A program made the translations under genes and the position numbers. This document shows, piece after piece, positions 45,666 to 57,555 of a stretch of DNA of 64,000 bases. The DNA is taken from positions 744,001 to 808,000 of the forward strand of contig WHUZ01000015.1 in assembly GCA_015179045.1 (NCBI GenBank), read 5' to 3'. Numbering within the stretch: position 1 is the stretch's first letter; each line of letters opens with the position of its first letter. This DNA is from Kalaharituber pfeilii. Lineage: Eukaryota > Ascomycota > Pezizomycetes > Pezizales > Pezizaceae. A model generated the notes under the pieces. The model saw nothing but the letters and a program-made list of their open reading frames with translations, ran no database searches and was not told the origin of the DNA.

Positions 45666-48122
45666 TCGTCAAGTGCAGCTCATCAGTTATAAGCATCTAT
45701 ATCAGATTCCTTCCCAGGGGTTAGGTCCAATTTATATGGCCGCCGGCTCCCCTTAAATTGTCCTTCACTCTGTAACGGCCCCTTTCCAGCATCAAATTGT
45801 AACCAGGGTGATCGTATTCAATTCAGGCCGCCTCAGCCAGCAATTCCGTGTCTGTTACCTGTCACTCTTTACATTCTAGAAGGGTAAGAAAACCAGGTGC
45901 TGGAAAAGAAGAAAAAGAACTATCAAAAAGAAAACACCCATGAGTGAGACAATTCCTCCAAATCGGTTTTTGCAACTGCAGTGTGTGGGGGCGCCCAAAC
46001 AGAATCAGAAGGGCTGGTCTCCAAATTTCTACTCCGTACAGTCTTAGTCTTATGCCAAGCCCCTCAATGTGGGCCCCTAAACTAAACGGCCGTTGGCAGG
46101 GGTGCCACAGCACGAGTGAAGCGCAACGTTACGTGACGAGATGAGAAGGAACATTAGGAGAAAATGGCTGAGAGATCTGCATCCTGTTCGAAGTAAAAAT
46201 CTATCACAGTCCGCCCTCAGACGATTCCCACACAAACCTAGGTAGGCCACAGACTGTGGTACCATCAGCACCCACCGTCGTTTTCTGAGGACTCCTGATC
46301 TTGCAGCCTGCAAGATCGGGGGAACTGAGTCGCTGCTGTTGCGTCAATGGACTGACCGATTGACATTGCGCTGCATATTGGCCCGCTTGGTTGGAGGTTA
46401 CACTTGCTCCACTCTAGCCTGAGCCGTGCGTAACTATGTAGACGCACTTGTTCAGAACTGCTCCATCGCAGTGATCTGCAGAAATAAAGCTAGACAGACA
46501 AACAAAAAAGTCACTTTGGTCGTAGATTGAACATCGGACACGCTTCGTGAGGTTCACCTCTCTTCAACGGCAGGCCACAGCACCCGAATTCGTTTTATAA
46601 TAAACACAGTTACGTAAGTATGGCGGCTGCAGGGCGGCGCGGGGATCGGGCAGGGAGGTGGGACGAGACGACGGGCAGGATAGGGGAGCGCCTAACTGCG
46701 GACTGCGATGGCTGATGTTGCCCTTAGGTGTCGGGGGCAGGCGTGAGGCATAGAGTCTATGTAGGTAGCGCCGTGATTTTGAAGCAACGTTGCATCTTGC
46801 CTCGCCTTCATGAGACCAGCTCCGCTGTCGTTTTGTATGACCAGAGGGTAGTCTCGGCCAGAGGGATGGGGAGGAGCTGTTAAGAAGAGCCTATATATGG
46901 TGGGGTGCGGCCTGATAGCTTCTGCATCTGGGGTATCACGAGCCATCATACGGTCGACTTGCTGCACGCAAACCGGCCCGGGATGCTACAAGGCCCAGTG
47001 CTACAGCACAGCGCAGTAAGGCGGACATGGGGGCTTTCCACTTCGAACTGGCCAGAGTAGGGTGCAGTACTGTAGAGTACGTTACTCTCCTGGGCGAGCA
47101 TCGTTGGTTGAGATCAAGGTAAACGCGGCGGAGGCTCGCTGTGCACTCTGCTTGCATTGTGTACCCACGGTATGCATACTAGTACTTACTTGCATGCGTC
47201 TGGCCCTACGTGAAACAGCGTCGGGGCGGGCTAGGCTGCGACGAGCGTCCCTAAGCCCAGAAGGAAGGCTGCTGTGGTCGTGGCTGCCGGAGGCACGTCT
47301 CGCCTCTCCAAGGAAACAAGCGGCCTGCTACTATTGAGGAAAAAAAGAGAAAAAGGAAACGAAAAACGAAGGGGAATACGACCAGCAGGATTATTATTTA
47401 TTATTATTATTATTATTATTATTGCCGCCATCATTAGGACACGAACATAGCAGCCAGAAGGCTCGTATTGCAGCGGACCCTCGCTCGACTCCTGCGCCCG
47501 GCAGAGAGCCCCCCTACCCCCCCAGGCTTACCTAGCTTCGTGCCCAGCGAGGTCCCCCCTCCCTCCCCCCCCGCCCCCCCGCCCCCCCCCCAGTCCGCCT
47601 CCATCCTTCGTCCGCTGCCCGCCCATACGCCCCATCTGCTCTCGCCTCAAATAGTACTGGTGCACCAACACTACCGTCTCTCGAACCCTGCTCGGCCTCG
47701 TGCAAGATATCTCCACCAGCACTCCTCTCGCGCTTGGGTTCCACTTAGGAGGTATTTTCTTCTTCATCGATGAGGTACTAAGTACCCAGTCCCCCCCTCC
47801 GTAACAAAAAGATCCCCTCGCCCTTCTCTTCCTCCTTCAAGCTACCTTGCACCCCCCCCTCCCGCCATCTCTCTCGACTCTAAACCCGTACGAAGACTGT
47901 GTGAGAGAGAACACCAGCTTCTCTATCTGCGTTCTGCATTCTTTCCACTTCTCCATTTACTCTCGCTCATTTTGTCCATTTACCGCATCTAGCACCCTTT
48001 TTTGCACTTTCTTTCATCTCGCACAGTCATTATCCCTACTGTTTCAGGATAATCTTTGTATCGAGCTCACATTGAAACTTCGCCTGGTAGCCACACTCTC
48101 TAGGTCATTCAATCACCAGCCG
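45666..48122. other. Gene-poor region upstream of G-alpha
   Basis: 2.5 kb without a convincing gene. It contains a TTA microsatellite (47391-47423), a C-rich tract (47562-47593), and from 47.8 kb on a CT-rich stretch of the kind found in highly expressed fungal promoters and leaders. Confidence 0.45.
47391..47423. repeat. (TTA)n microsatellite
   Basis: About eleven TTA units with one TTTATTA interruption, non-coding. Confidence 0.95.
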
Positions 48123-48647
48123 GTGAGTACTCTTCATCCAACTTTCATGTTCCTGAGTTTTGCGATCATCCCCATCGCACGATATTCTCCGCTCCTCTTC
48201 TTTCTCGCGCACATTCTGCTCCTTTCATTGGTCATTCCTTCCTGCATGTTTCTTATCCACGCGCGTTTGCTTCATTTGGACATAATTTATTATCTTTGTA
48301 AGCTTGCCGCGAAAGCAGTTACCCTTTATGGTACGCGGCGATACTTCTGTTTTTTTCTTCTATGATCGTTCGGTCCGCTGCAAAGTTGGCGGCAGGGAAG
48401 GGGGTGCATTTTGCAATTATGCCTAAGACTTGTCTGTGGCACAACCCCTTTCGTTAGCCATCCTTGCTGTGGAATCCTTGAATTTATCGACTATTCTCCG
48501 TTTCGACCTTCTCTTATCCCCACCTCCTTTTCCTATGTCTATACTGTACATCTGGTCATTAGCAATATTCAGTGTCGGGCGCACATATCTAATACTATAG
48601 ACATTTTTCCCAGTGATAGGACTCACCCAAGTTTTCCTTTAACTTAG
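48123..48647 (+). promoter_or_regulatory. Probable 5'-leader intron of the G-alpha gene
   Basis: A GTGAGT donor at 48123 following a CT-rich leader and a TTTAACTTAG acceptor ending at 48647 define a 525-nt interval just upstream of the start codon at 48735. It is ten times longer than the coding introns here. Position and signals are seen; use as an intron is inferred. Confidence 0.5.
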
Positions 48648-48734
48648 GAACACCTTTTGCGCGCCTTCGGCTTGGACATTCATCCGCAGTATCAAGATCA
48701 AAGTGACATTATCGACTTTCATTAATAAGCAAAA

Positions 48735-50016
48735 ATGGGTTGCGGCATGAGTGCAGAGGAGAAAGAGGGGAAGCTGAGAAATGAGGAGATCGATAATCAA
48801 CTGAAGAAAGACAGGATGATGCAGCGAAACGAGATCAAGATGCTTCTTTTGGGTAAAGCATTCCTATTTCTACTGTCGGTCAATCGGTATCATACTTATC
48901 GTTACTAGGCGCCGGTGAATCAGGAAAATCAACAATCCTGAAGCAGATGAAGTTGATTCACGAGGGATCTTATAGCCGAGATGAGCGAGAATCATTCAAG
49001 GAAATTATCTTTTCGAATACAGTACAGTCGATGAGGGTAATATTGGAGGCTATGGAATCCTTAGAAATTCCACTGGGTGACCCGACAAACGACTATCATC
49101 AGCAGACTATATTCATGCAACCTCAACAAATTGAGGGTGACAGTCTTCCCCCGGAAGTTGGAAATGCGATCAGGGCGTTGTGGCAGGACCGAGGCGTCCA
49201 GGAATGTTTCACCAGATCACGGGAGTACCAGTTGAATGACTCTGCAAGATAGTACGTTAGACGTTTAATGCTACACTTATGTACTGCTAACAGGCTTTTG
49301 CAGCTATTTCGACTCCATTGATCGCATATGTCAGCCAGATTATCTACCAAGTGACCAGGACGTTCTGAGATCGCGTGTCAAGACCACTGGTATTACAGAA
49401 ACGACATTTATCATTGGTGATCTGACATACCGCATGTTCGATGTTGGTGGGCAGAGGTCGGAGCGGAAGAAATGGATTCATTGTTTTGAAAATGTGACAA
49501 CAATCTTGTTCCTCGTCGCTATTTCGGAATACGACCAGCTACTCTTCGAAGATGAAACTGTCAATCGTATGCAAGAGGCATTGACTCTATTCGACTCTAT
49601 CTGTAATTCAAGATGGTTCATCAACACCTCAATCATCCTTTTTCTCAACAAGATTGATCGATTCCGGGACAAGCTTCCAATTTCCCCAATGAAGAACTAC
49701 TTCCCAGATTACGAGGGTAATGTTACAATATCCTGAGCCTTAATATCAACCTCTCATTGATGCTAATATTCCCTAGGAGGTGACAATGAAACTGCAGCTT
49801 GCGATTACATCTTGAACCGATTCGTCTCACTTAATCAAAGTGACACAAAGAATATCTATACACACTTCACTTGTGCAACAGATACCACTCAGATTCGTTT
49901 TGTTATGGCAGCAGTTAATGGTAGGTGGCATAGGCTACATACTGGGATTTGGTCATCGCTAACTCGTCATAGATATTATTATCCAGGAGAATCTCAAACG
50001 TTGTGGTCTGATATGA
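48735..50016 (+). CDS. G-protein alpha subunit, group I
   Basis: Model: exons 48735-48852, 48909-49251, 49304-49716, 49777-49920 and 49973-50016, 353 aa, the standard length. MGCGMS at the start carries the myristoylated Gly2 and palmitoylated Cys3. Nucleotide-binding motifs: P-loop GAGESGKST, switch [11 protein letters not shown] with the catalytic arginine, switch [18 protein letters not shown] and TCATDT. The C-terminus ENLKRCGLI has the pertussis-toxin-type cysteine and marks the group I subunits (GNA-1/FadA type). These couple seven-helix receptors to cAMP and MAP-kinase pathways controlling growth, mating and conidiation. All four introns (52-60 nt) have clear donors and CTAA-type branch sites. 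Confidence 0.97.
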
Positions 50017-51705
50017 AGGTTTAATATCAGAAGCGTGTCAATATAGTCGAATATATCCCAAAGTGAGACGTTCTTGGTATGGACTGATGTTAATCAAAAA
50101 GTTACCCAGTGTTATCTGATGGAGTTGTTTAATACCTTTCAATTTATGTTTGGCATACAATTCACCAAGAGTATCGTATGTGATTAGCTGAACATCCGCT
50201 CTTTGGTTCTGATGTACGAAACAATACCTTACAACCGTTTTCTTCCTCTACGTTTGTATTTCTCGTTTTCTGTTGTTTAATTCGGTAATCATCTTCAGAT
50301 GGTCTGCCCTTTTTGAGGTGCTGGGTTGTTCTGCTTTTTTCCCCCTTCTTTATTGAATTAGCTGGCTAGGATACCGATGTTTAGGTTCTTCTAGTGTATT
50401 GTAGAACCATCTTCGGTGCTTATGGGTACAATTTTCGTGTTGGGCTTCTCGTTCCTAGCGCTCTTATTTTTTATTGTTTATTGTCACTTTATATTTTTTT
50501 TTCTGTAACTGTTTTTGATCATTCTTTTTCTTTGTTTTATGGTTTATTTTTCCCTTTTTTTTTATCTTTTTTTATTTATTTATACTTCTTGTCCTTTATT
50601 TCGACGACTGAGTTCTCTCTGCTTGATTCAAGGGGCCGATGGTGTGTGTATTTTATGGGTGGTTAGATTGATACATGGGATGAATTAAATGCGTGTGATC
50701 TCGGGAATATCATGTTCATCGTTTTCCTGGGTTCAGTCAAAGAAGTCGGCTTTTGTGCGGTTTCTGAAGCCGGGTATTAGTAGATGCATTTCCAAGGAGG
50801 GGGGTGCATCTATTTTAGTTGATAGAACTGTAACCGTGTAACTAAAACTCTGGGAACATACGGGAAGAGCTCATCGGCAGATCAGTACCGTAAGGTTTCT
50901 ACTACTGGTCGGAACCCATGTGATAGCCGAATGCAGTCAAAACAACAGTTACGTACATGCAGATCTTAAGTATGTTTTTGCTACCATAATTGCCCAGTGT
51001 TTTCGAGAAACTGGCTTCGAAGGGAGTTGATGTAGCAGCCGTGGGAATGATGAATTGGATTGTATAAATGGTTTCATGATGGGGTGACCCGTGAATTTTT
51101 AGTATTTTTTATAAGTACATGGTAGGGTTAGAATGGGAAGGGAAGCATGGGGAGCGTTAAATGTGAGTGTAGAGGAGTTGTCTGTAAAGGGCAACTGCTC
51201 CATGCGTAAGTTTGTCAATGGTGTTCTTCTCCTGCGGCACCTGCTCAGACGCGACATTGTTAAATGCATGTACGATGCAACGAAGGTCCCGTACTCTGAC
51301 ATTCGGGTGTGTGTGTGTGTAGTTTTAGCCTTAGGAAGATGCTTCTTGGAATTATACCAAGTCTAGGCCTTGGTTCTTTATTTTGTGGAATCAATTAGGC
51401 CTATACAGTGCAGCGTTCACTCCTAATACACCATTATGTACGGTATATCAAGCTTAGGAAGGGTTTCTATCGATATGAGCTTATGCATACAGGTTCAGCG
51501 GAATTTGTGTGCAGTTGTGCCAAATTGGGGCATATTACAAATGCATTGGATGAAATATCACGAGGGAAAACATGGTAAGATAAGGCGAACGCTGGTACTT
51601 TGTTTTTGTTTTGTATCTACATGCAGACTTACATACCCGCCACCGAAACATCTTAACACGGCTATAACTATGCTCCACTTCATTACACGAGTAGGTAAGT
51701 GTGGC
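50017..51705. other. 3' flank of G-alpha, no gene seen
   Basis: The first several hundred bases are T-rich (50.2-50.6 kb) and likely hold the 3' UTR. A short GT repeat lies at 51307-51320. No gene recognised before the Harbinger-like element. Confidence 0.45.
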
Positions 51706-52004
51706 AATAGAGAGCTTTGGCAATGTCCCCGTAATTTTCCCCGTAATGCTGCGCCACACTGTTGCCGTGACAACGGTGGCTATGTTTATACAAAACTAGG
51801 AGAACTTTGAAAAAATCCCCGTAATTAGGGGGAAAACTGCACATCTTTGAGCAATGCCCGTAACTATTTAATCAAGTCAGATTGCTCTCAAACTTTGTAC
51901 AGAATTAATACCTATCGTGAAAAACTGCTTTACAAAATTCCGTCTTGATTTACTTTCACAGACACCAGCAGTACTACTTTCCCCGTAACCTTTATTCATA
52001 CACC

Positions 52005-52256
52005 ATGCCTCCAAGACGTCCAAGAGCAACTGTGACTCCTTCAGTATCTAACACCTCCCAAATAGGCACTCCCAGCTCGGAAAGACCAGAAGAAGAGACT
52101 CCACAAGCTGAGTCTGCTTCAGCAACTCCAAATCCTCCTAGTTCAACTGCTCGAACTCGCCTCACTGAGGAAGAACGCTTAATCCTCGTGCGCTTATGCT
52201 TGGAGTATCAAGATGAACATACTCCAAGAAATAAAACGAAGTTTTCGTCCAGCTAG
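52005..52256 (+). pseudogene. Truncated ORF1, Myb/SANT-like protein of the Harbinger-like element
   Basis: 83 codons from ATG: MPPRRPRATVTPSVSNTSQI, then a Ser/Pro/Glu-rich stretch and TRLTEEERLILVRLCLEYQD, the start of a helix-turn-helix region of the kind found in the DNA-binding partner protein of Harbinger elements. The frame ends abruptly at the deletion junction. The remaining DNA-binding helices are missing. Confidence 0.65.
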
Positions 52257-52682
52257 GTATTCAGTAATGCTATTAAAGATACTGGATTGCCAGGCTTGTC
52301 CTCTTCCAAATACATGTAAATTCTCTTTGTATCGATTAGGAGCAGATAATCGGTAAAGAAGTAGACAAAATGCAGCCTCCGGTGAGGGTTTGTATCTCTT
52401 AACATATTTGATCTTATCCAATCGCAGGTATGGTAGAATCTCTCGAATTTCAGCCTTGGTGAACCGAAAGTACTCTATGCATTGCTCATCAGTCCAAGTA
52501 TCTAATGAAAATTCAACGGCGGGTGCTGGCAATGCTGGCCTCCTAGCTCGCTGGCCATATCGCTTCCTCCGACAATTTCTTGTTGTATATGCCACTGCAA
52601 CTGTAGAAAGTACTTGCAAGAGAGTACTACAGGCTGCAACTGCTGCCTGTGCAGCTGCGAAATACTGTAGGTGCATGTGCAT
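52194..52682 (-). pseudogene. Truncated Harbinger-type transposase, N-terminal part only
   Basis: The start MHMHLQYFAAAQAAVAAC at 52682 is the first ATG with a good context. The conserved stretch DEQCIEYFRFTKAEIREILP, SPEAAFCLLLYRLSAPNRYK and FGRGQAWQSSIFNSITEYLA matches the N-terminal region of fungal DDE_Tnp_4/Harbinger nucleases. After EYLA the frame continues as the antisense of ORF1, showing that the catalytic DDE part was deleted. Not active as a nuclease. Confidence 0.75.
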
Positions 52683-53181
52683 GGTGGATTCGTTGCAGTA
52701 ATTGGTATGGGGATATAAACGGGGATATGAACGGGGAGTGCGTGCCAAACCTCTCATTTGCAGCATTCCCGCTAAGATGACTAAGACAATACGGGGAAAA
52801 TTTACGGGGATATTGCCAAAGCTCTCTAATGAAAAAAAATATTGCTCAGGGTGTAATAGTGCAGGTTCGGCGCAATTGAGAATTTGAAACCCAGTTCTCA
52901 CACCAATTGAGCTTTCGTTGTTTCCTGTTCTCCGGAACATCCGACCTTCTCCGAGCCTTCTCCAAAATGTGGACTAGCTGAACCGAGGCTCCGTTAGTAA
53001 GGTAATTGAGCTATAATGGAAGTTTTGGGACAGCTGTAACGTACTGAAATTTTGATTAATACCGCTTGTTTGAGAGCACTCTTTCCGACCATTTATCCTG
53101 GGGATACTAGCAATTCCTGGCCGATGGTCCTTTGCTTCGTTTGATCATGCGGAGTATTATAATTGGGGGTTAAGTACCTAG

Positions 53182-53502
53182 ATCGATCGACTTTGTAGAT
53201 GTGGGGTGCATTGCGTGTACATCAATGACGGTGCTCTGAACGCCGGCTCGAAGCTTGAGCTTCTTAAGGCTCTTTGTTTTGCAGATCGCAAGTACGTCAA
53301 GTTTCTGCGCCTGCTCTTTGCTGTGCCATTCCCGCATATATAGCAGCTTCATACTGGCCTTCGTTTACCACCCCGTGTGCTGTTCCATGAAGAAGCTGTG
53401 GAAGAGCTATATTCCGAAGTCTACATCCGCGGAATGGAGGTTTTTGGGGCTTCTTCGGTTTGCATACTTTACCCGTCTGTGCCTGCGTTCACGAAACGTT
53501 GA
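53182..53502 (+). pseudogene. Possible gene relic, unknown family
   Basis: A frame of about 107 codons is interrupted by one TAG at 53341. It reads protein-like on both sides: YINDGALNAGSKLELLKALC before, and LPPRVLFHEEAVEELYSEVY after. A 46-nt interval from GTCAAG (53298) to ATATAG (53343) could be an intron that removes the stop. No start codon or end could be fixed and I do not recognise the family. Confidence 0.3.
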
Positions 53503-54177
53503 TGTACAGTTTGCAACATGCACTTCATGATCATCGAGCTTGATCATGGGGCAAATTGGAGGGACTCAGGGCTAATCCATTCTTGGAATTGCATTTCTCA
53601 AAAAGGCACACACCATCTCGGCTTACGCTCGTAGGCCACCTAGTGTGCTGCCTCGGTCAACCCTCACTCTCCTCACAATCACAACCTTTATATCTCCTTC
53701 TCTCATTATGGCATAGTCATTGTCTCTATCATGCTATTACACTATCACTCTTTTCCTTCCAGCTCCCCGTCATTGCTTCAAAGACGATTAAGATACTATT
53801 CCTCTGCACCCGTTCACTTCTATCCTTCTTCCCATCTATCATGTAACCTGAATACCTTCCTTCCACTCATAAGAGCTGTTTGGCTCAGGCTATCATGACT
53901 CCAGTAGTTCTATGCCAGGATTATCTTGACCCCTAGCCAAGGACCGTTCCCGCCGCAATTGGCTTACACCCCATCAATACCAACACCTAGCTCTCAACCT
54001 ATCATCATCCCAATCGACCAATGAGCGCAGCTCTGATCCCCGACTAGCCCAACGTCCTACCTGCTGACATCCCGTCCAATTGCCCCTCTCTGGGCCACTT
54101 TTACTAACCCGAACTAGCTCCATTGGAGACGAGGTTGGGAACAAGGGAAAAAGCAGAAGAAATAATAGAAGGGAGGG

Positions 54178-54217
<40 letters not shown>

Positions 54218-54995
54218 ACCTCAGCTTACCAGGGTTTATCTCTGCTGTGTTCTAGCTTGAACGGGGGACGACCTACAAGTGCCAGTTCGGAGTACAAAAA
54301 GACCTGCCAGCTTTACGTTGCCGCACCATATCCCAAGGCAATTGAGCCTCTTGAGTGTTATTTTGCAGACATTCCGGCTTAGTTGTTTATCTTTGTTCCG
54401 TGCTAGCTCCCAGCGGAGTTTTGCACGTTATTTCTGTTGATTTTGCCTGTGGTACAACTGTGTCTGGGAAATCCGCGGTGTAATCGGGCCTTGTCTCTTC
54501 CTGGTATGGAAATAGGAAGCGGGACGGTATTTCCCACTAGTATTGATTGATCCGGGAATCCTTTTGAGGCAAATTGGTTCATTCTATTTCGACTTAGGTG
54601 CTCTACTTACCTTTCCTTTCTGGCGGGACTTGCGAGTGCGTTACTTTTTTTTTTTTTTTTTTTTTTGGCCTGTGCCACAGATATTTAGGTACATCCTTCA
54701 TACGAAAGCTAACCTGCCCACCTGTCCAATCTTACCTACCTTACTTGCAATAGTCATTTGGTTATTCCACCTACGTTTCGTTCGTTTTTACGCACTGCTA
54801 TCAGCTAGGCCCTAATATATTGTCTTCTTGTACGACACATACGACAGAATATCTTCCACGCCTATATACCGGATATACTATCGTACATCAATCAGTATAA
54901 GCAGCTATTTCCGGCCAACCCTATTTCTCAATCCCGATTTCATCTTATTTCACTACCTTCGTCAACTTGCTCTTCCCACGAACATAATAACCACA
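53503..54995. other. Intergenic with poly(A) and poly(T) tracts
   Basis: 1.5 kb. An A run of about 34 nt at 54179-54213 and a T run of about 23 nt at 54644-54666. From 54.8 kb the sequence is CT- and AC-rich, consistent with a leader for the small gene at 54996. Confidence 0.45.
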
Positions 54996-55268
54996 ATGTC
55001 TACCGCTCCAGCATCGTCTCCAGTCCGTATCCGACAGCCCACGGCCTCCGAGTCTAATCTTGTCGTGCCGAATCCCACGCCTACGTCTTGGATAGCTCAT
55101 GCTCAGAAGCAACCGCCGCTACCGCCGCCAAACACAAACAACTCTTCAAGTCCGACTGGGGACCTTGATAGTCAGGAGCTGTTGTCAAAACGGGGTCTAC
55201 TAGCAGAGGCAGTCAAGAGAGCGAGTGTGGCAATTGTCATTCGGGATATGCAAGATTTAGGTGTTTAG
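54996..55268 (+). CDS. Small proline/serine-rich protein, 90 aa
   Basis: Single exon from ATG in the context AACCACAATGTCT. The first 60 residues are Ser/Pro/Asn-rich (SSPVRIRQPTASESNLVVPN, QPPLPPPNTNNSSSPTGD); the last 30 form a likely helix (SQELLSKRGLLAEAVKRASV, AIVIRDMQDLGV). The good start context, CT-rich leader and helix-forming end favour a real gene. No family is recognised; possibly a small conserved ascomycete protein. An A run of about 35 nt lies 100 bp downstream. Confidence 0.6.
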   Translation: MSTAPASSPVRIRQPTASESNLVVPNPTPTSWIAHAQKQPPLPPPNTNNSSSPTGDLDSQELLSKRGLLAEAVKRASVAIVIRDMQDLGV

Positions 55269-55366
55269 ACGAATGCAACAAAAGAAAATGTATGCATAAA
55301 TGGGCCGGCAAGTGGTTATTAGTTATACATTATGAAATATCGTTCAAGGAGTCGGGATGAATCCCC

Positions 55367-55412
<46 letters not shown>

Positions 55413-57555
55413 GAGAATAAAGAAAAAAAGAATTGGAAGTCGGGTTAGACTACACCTTCATTGGATGAGAATGTCTAGAATCCCTCCTGTGGGACGAATT
55501 CGTGCATCATGATGAAATATGCCTGTATGACGGAATACCAGCACTAATCAAATGTCTCCTCTTACCCTTATTTACTTGGGCCCGTTCCTATCTCCTCAAT
55601 GTACAAAAATCGGTGGTTGGTGTTTTTGCTTTTATCTCAACCTTTTCTCTCTTGTAATATAGCCTTTTTTTTTTTTTTTTTCACAATTCCATTAGAGTCA
55701 CGTGTGCACCGCTTGTCCCCATATCATATCATCGTTACCAGCGGAGTGCTGCTGTGGGGATACTCGGAGATAGAGGGTGGGGTGAGGTGGTGCATTGCCG
55801 AATATATCTGCAGAGACTAGACGAGACCAATTGGATTCGATAGCGACAAAATTAATTTCTTTTAGCTGAGCTGGGAGGTATTTTGCGGTTATGAAAAGTA
55901 TTAGTGTGAATGTGATAGTGCAATGTTGTGCCAAGTACAGGTCCAGCCCTCCGTACTAGCAGGCAACTTTTTGTATCACTTTTTGTGAATGTCCTCCCAG
56001 ACTAGGTAAGAAAGCGGACTATCGAACACCAAAACGGGCACAGCCGAGTACCATATCACCACATTTTTTTTTTTTTTTTTTTTCACCTTTGTGTGTGGGA
56101 ACTACGAGTTGTTCATGGCATTGGCTGTATTTTTTCTTTAAATCCCCAAGCCAGAATATGCCAGTTCTATCTTCTCTTCTCTACTTCCAGTATTAGGGCA
56201 TCGAATCCCATATTCGATAGTTACTTTCCATAGCTATAGTTCCGCTTCCCAACTTCCCGACGTGCGCCCCTCCTTCCTGTTACTCCCAAGATTGCAATTG
56301 CGTAGATTGACATTGTAACACTCTGATGCATAAAGGCCTTCTCGGCTCTGCAGAGTCTAGTAACTTTTCCTCTGATTATTTTAAGTTTAATTTGGGGCAG
56401 ACTATCTCCGGAAAGTGATGTTCCTCGAACAATGATTTGGATTGTCCGTATCAATTGTCTTCTCTCACACCCGCGCTCTAATACGCCCGGACAGATTGTG
56501 TCGTGGGCATATTAGTTCCCATAACTGCCAGCAGTTTTGCTGGTAGGTCCTTCCATCCTCACCCAATGCCAGAAGCTCAACCAACTGTGTGCAACACTGA
56601 CTTTCAAATTTTCTATCTCGATTAAGGCAGACCGCACCCGTCAAGCAATGGGTTCTCTAGCTCTAAGTGCTCCTCCTTGACCCTGCCCCATCTGACCATT
56701 TGGTGTATTATCAAATGATCACATGATGAGAGGCTTGTTCAACATCGACAACAATAACCAGGGTAACATGTTACTAATTCTCCGCACAAATCAAGAGGAT
56801 GGCAAACACAACATGTTAAAGGACCTTCTTCAAATTTCTCAATTATGATGACGAGTTCCGGATGCTAGCAACGACCTCAATCAAGTCATCTTTATTGCGA
56901 GTAAGTTCCTGGCTTATAATCTCCCAGTCATTCCAACAAATTTGGAAACGGCTCCATTTCGTTGATACGCACATAGTGAAGATGCCAAATACACCATCAA
57001 TTACCCTGTAACCCTGGCTGAGCAGCGGCAAGAGTGCAAGAGATTTGCGCCAAAATCCACCCAGAAAAGAGCAAAAATGGCTAAAGAGGGTATTGTTTCG
57101 AAAGAGATAACAATAACAATCATTGTGTTATTGCGGAAACTATGATTTGACTATGGCAAAGGTGTTGGTTTCCGACATACAATCTCAGGTGAAAGACGAC
57201 GAAAAACCGAATGTGCAAATATTAGGGATAATCAATGATCACTTACACAGTATTGTTCTGTAGGTCTTCATCGGCTTGACCTCACCTCCCATTGGTTCTT
57301 TGGGCCAAGTAAAGTACAGTACTGGTTTGCTGTAAAATTTTCCTGCACAAAATCGTGCTTAAATTTCCTGTGACCTTTGGTGTTGATAAGTCTGTAGGGT
57401 GCAGGGTTTAGCTATTTTCACATTTTGGAGCACCAACGATTGCCTGCCAAATTGGCTCAGCGGATTAACGTTGTAATTTTGTGCATTTTGCGTAGATAAA
57501 TCATTGACTACATCTAATATATGTATTTATCATGTAAGGTAACCTTAATAGTTTA
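55269..57555. other. Intergenic, no protein gene seen
   Basis: 2.3 kb with homopolymer runs near 55371-55407 (A), 55663-55681 (T) and 56065-56083 (T). A 62-codon minus-strand frame at 56843-57031 ends in a helical, charged stretch (ISQELTRNKDDLIEVVASIR) that might be an exon remnant, but it has no context. Confidence 0.45.

Larger units (their letters stand above)
51709..52827. mobile_element. PIF/Harbinger-like element, internally deleted
   Basis: 1119 bp flanked by the 3-bp direct repeat AAT (51706-51708 and 52828-52830). Termini are inverted over about 40 bp: AGAGAGCTTTGGCAATGTCC on the left, AGAGAGCTTTGGCAATATCC on the right (reverse complement), both continuing with CCGTAA-type repeats. 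CCCCGTAA recurs several times inside each end. The element keeps the starts of two convergent genes, a putative Myb/SANT-type DNA-binding ORF and a transposase ORF, but both lose their ends at about 52.24-52.26 kb, where an internal deletion must have occurred. It is non-autonomous but could be mobilised by a full-length relative. Confidence 0.85.

Noticed and set aside
56843..57031. 62-codon minus-strand frame
   Set aside because: The end looks helical, but there is no neighbouring exon, domain or homology that I can name.
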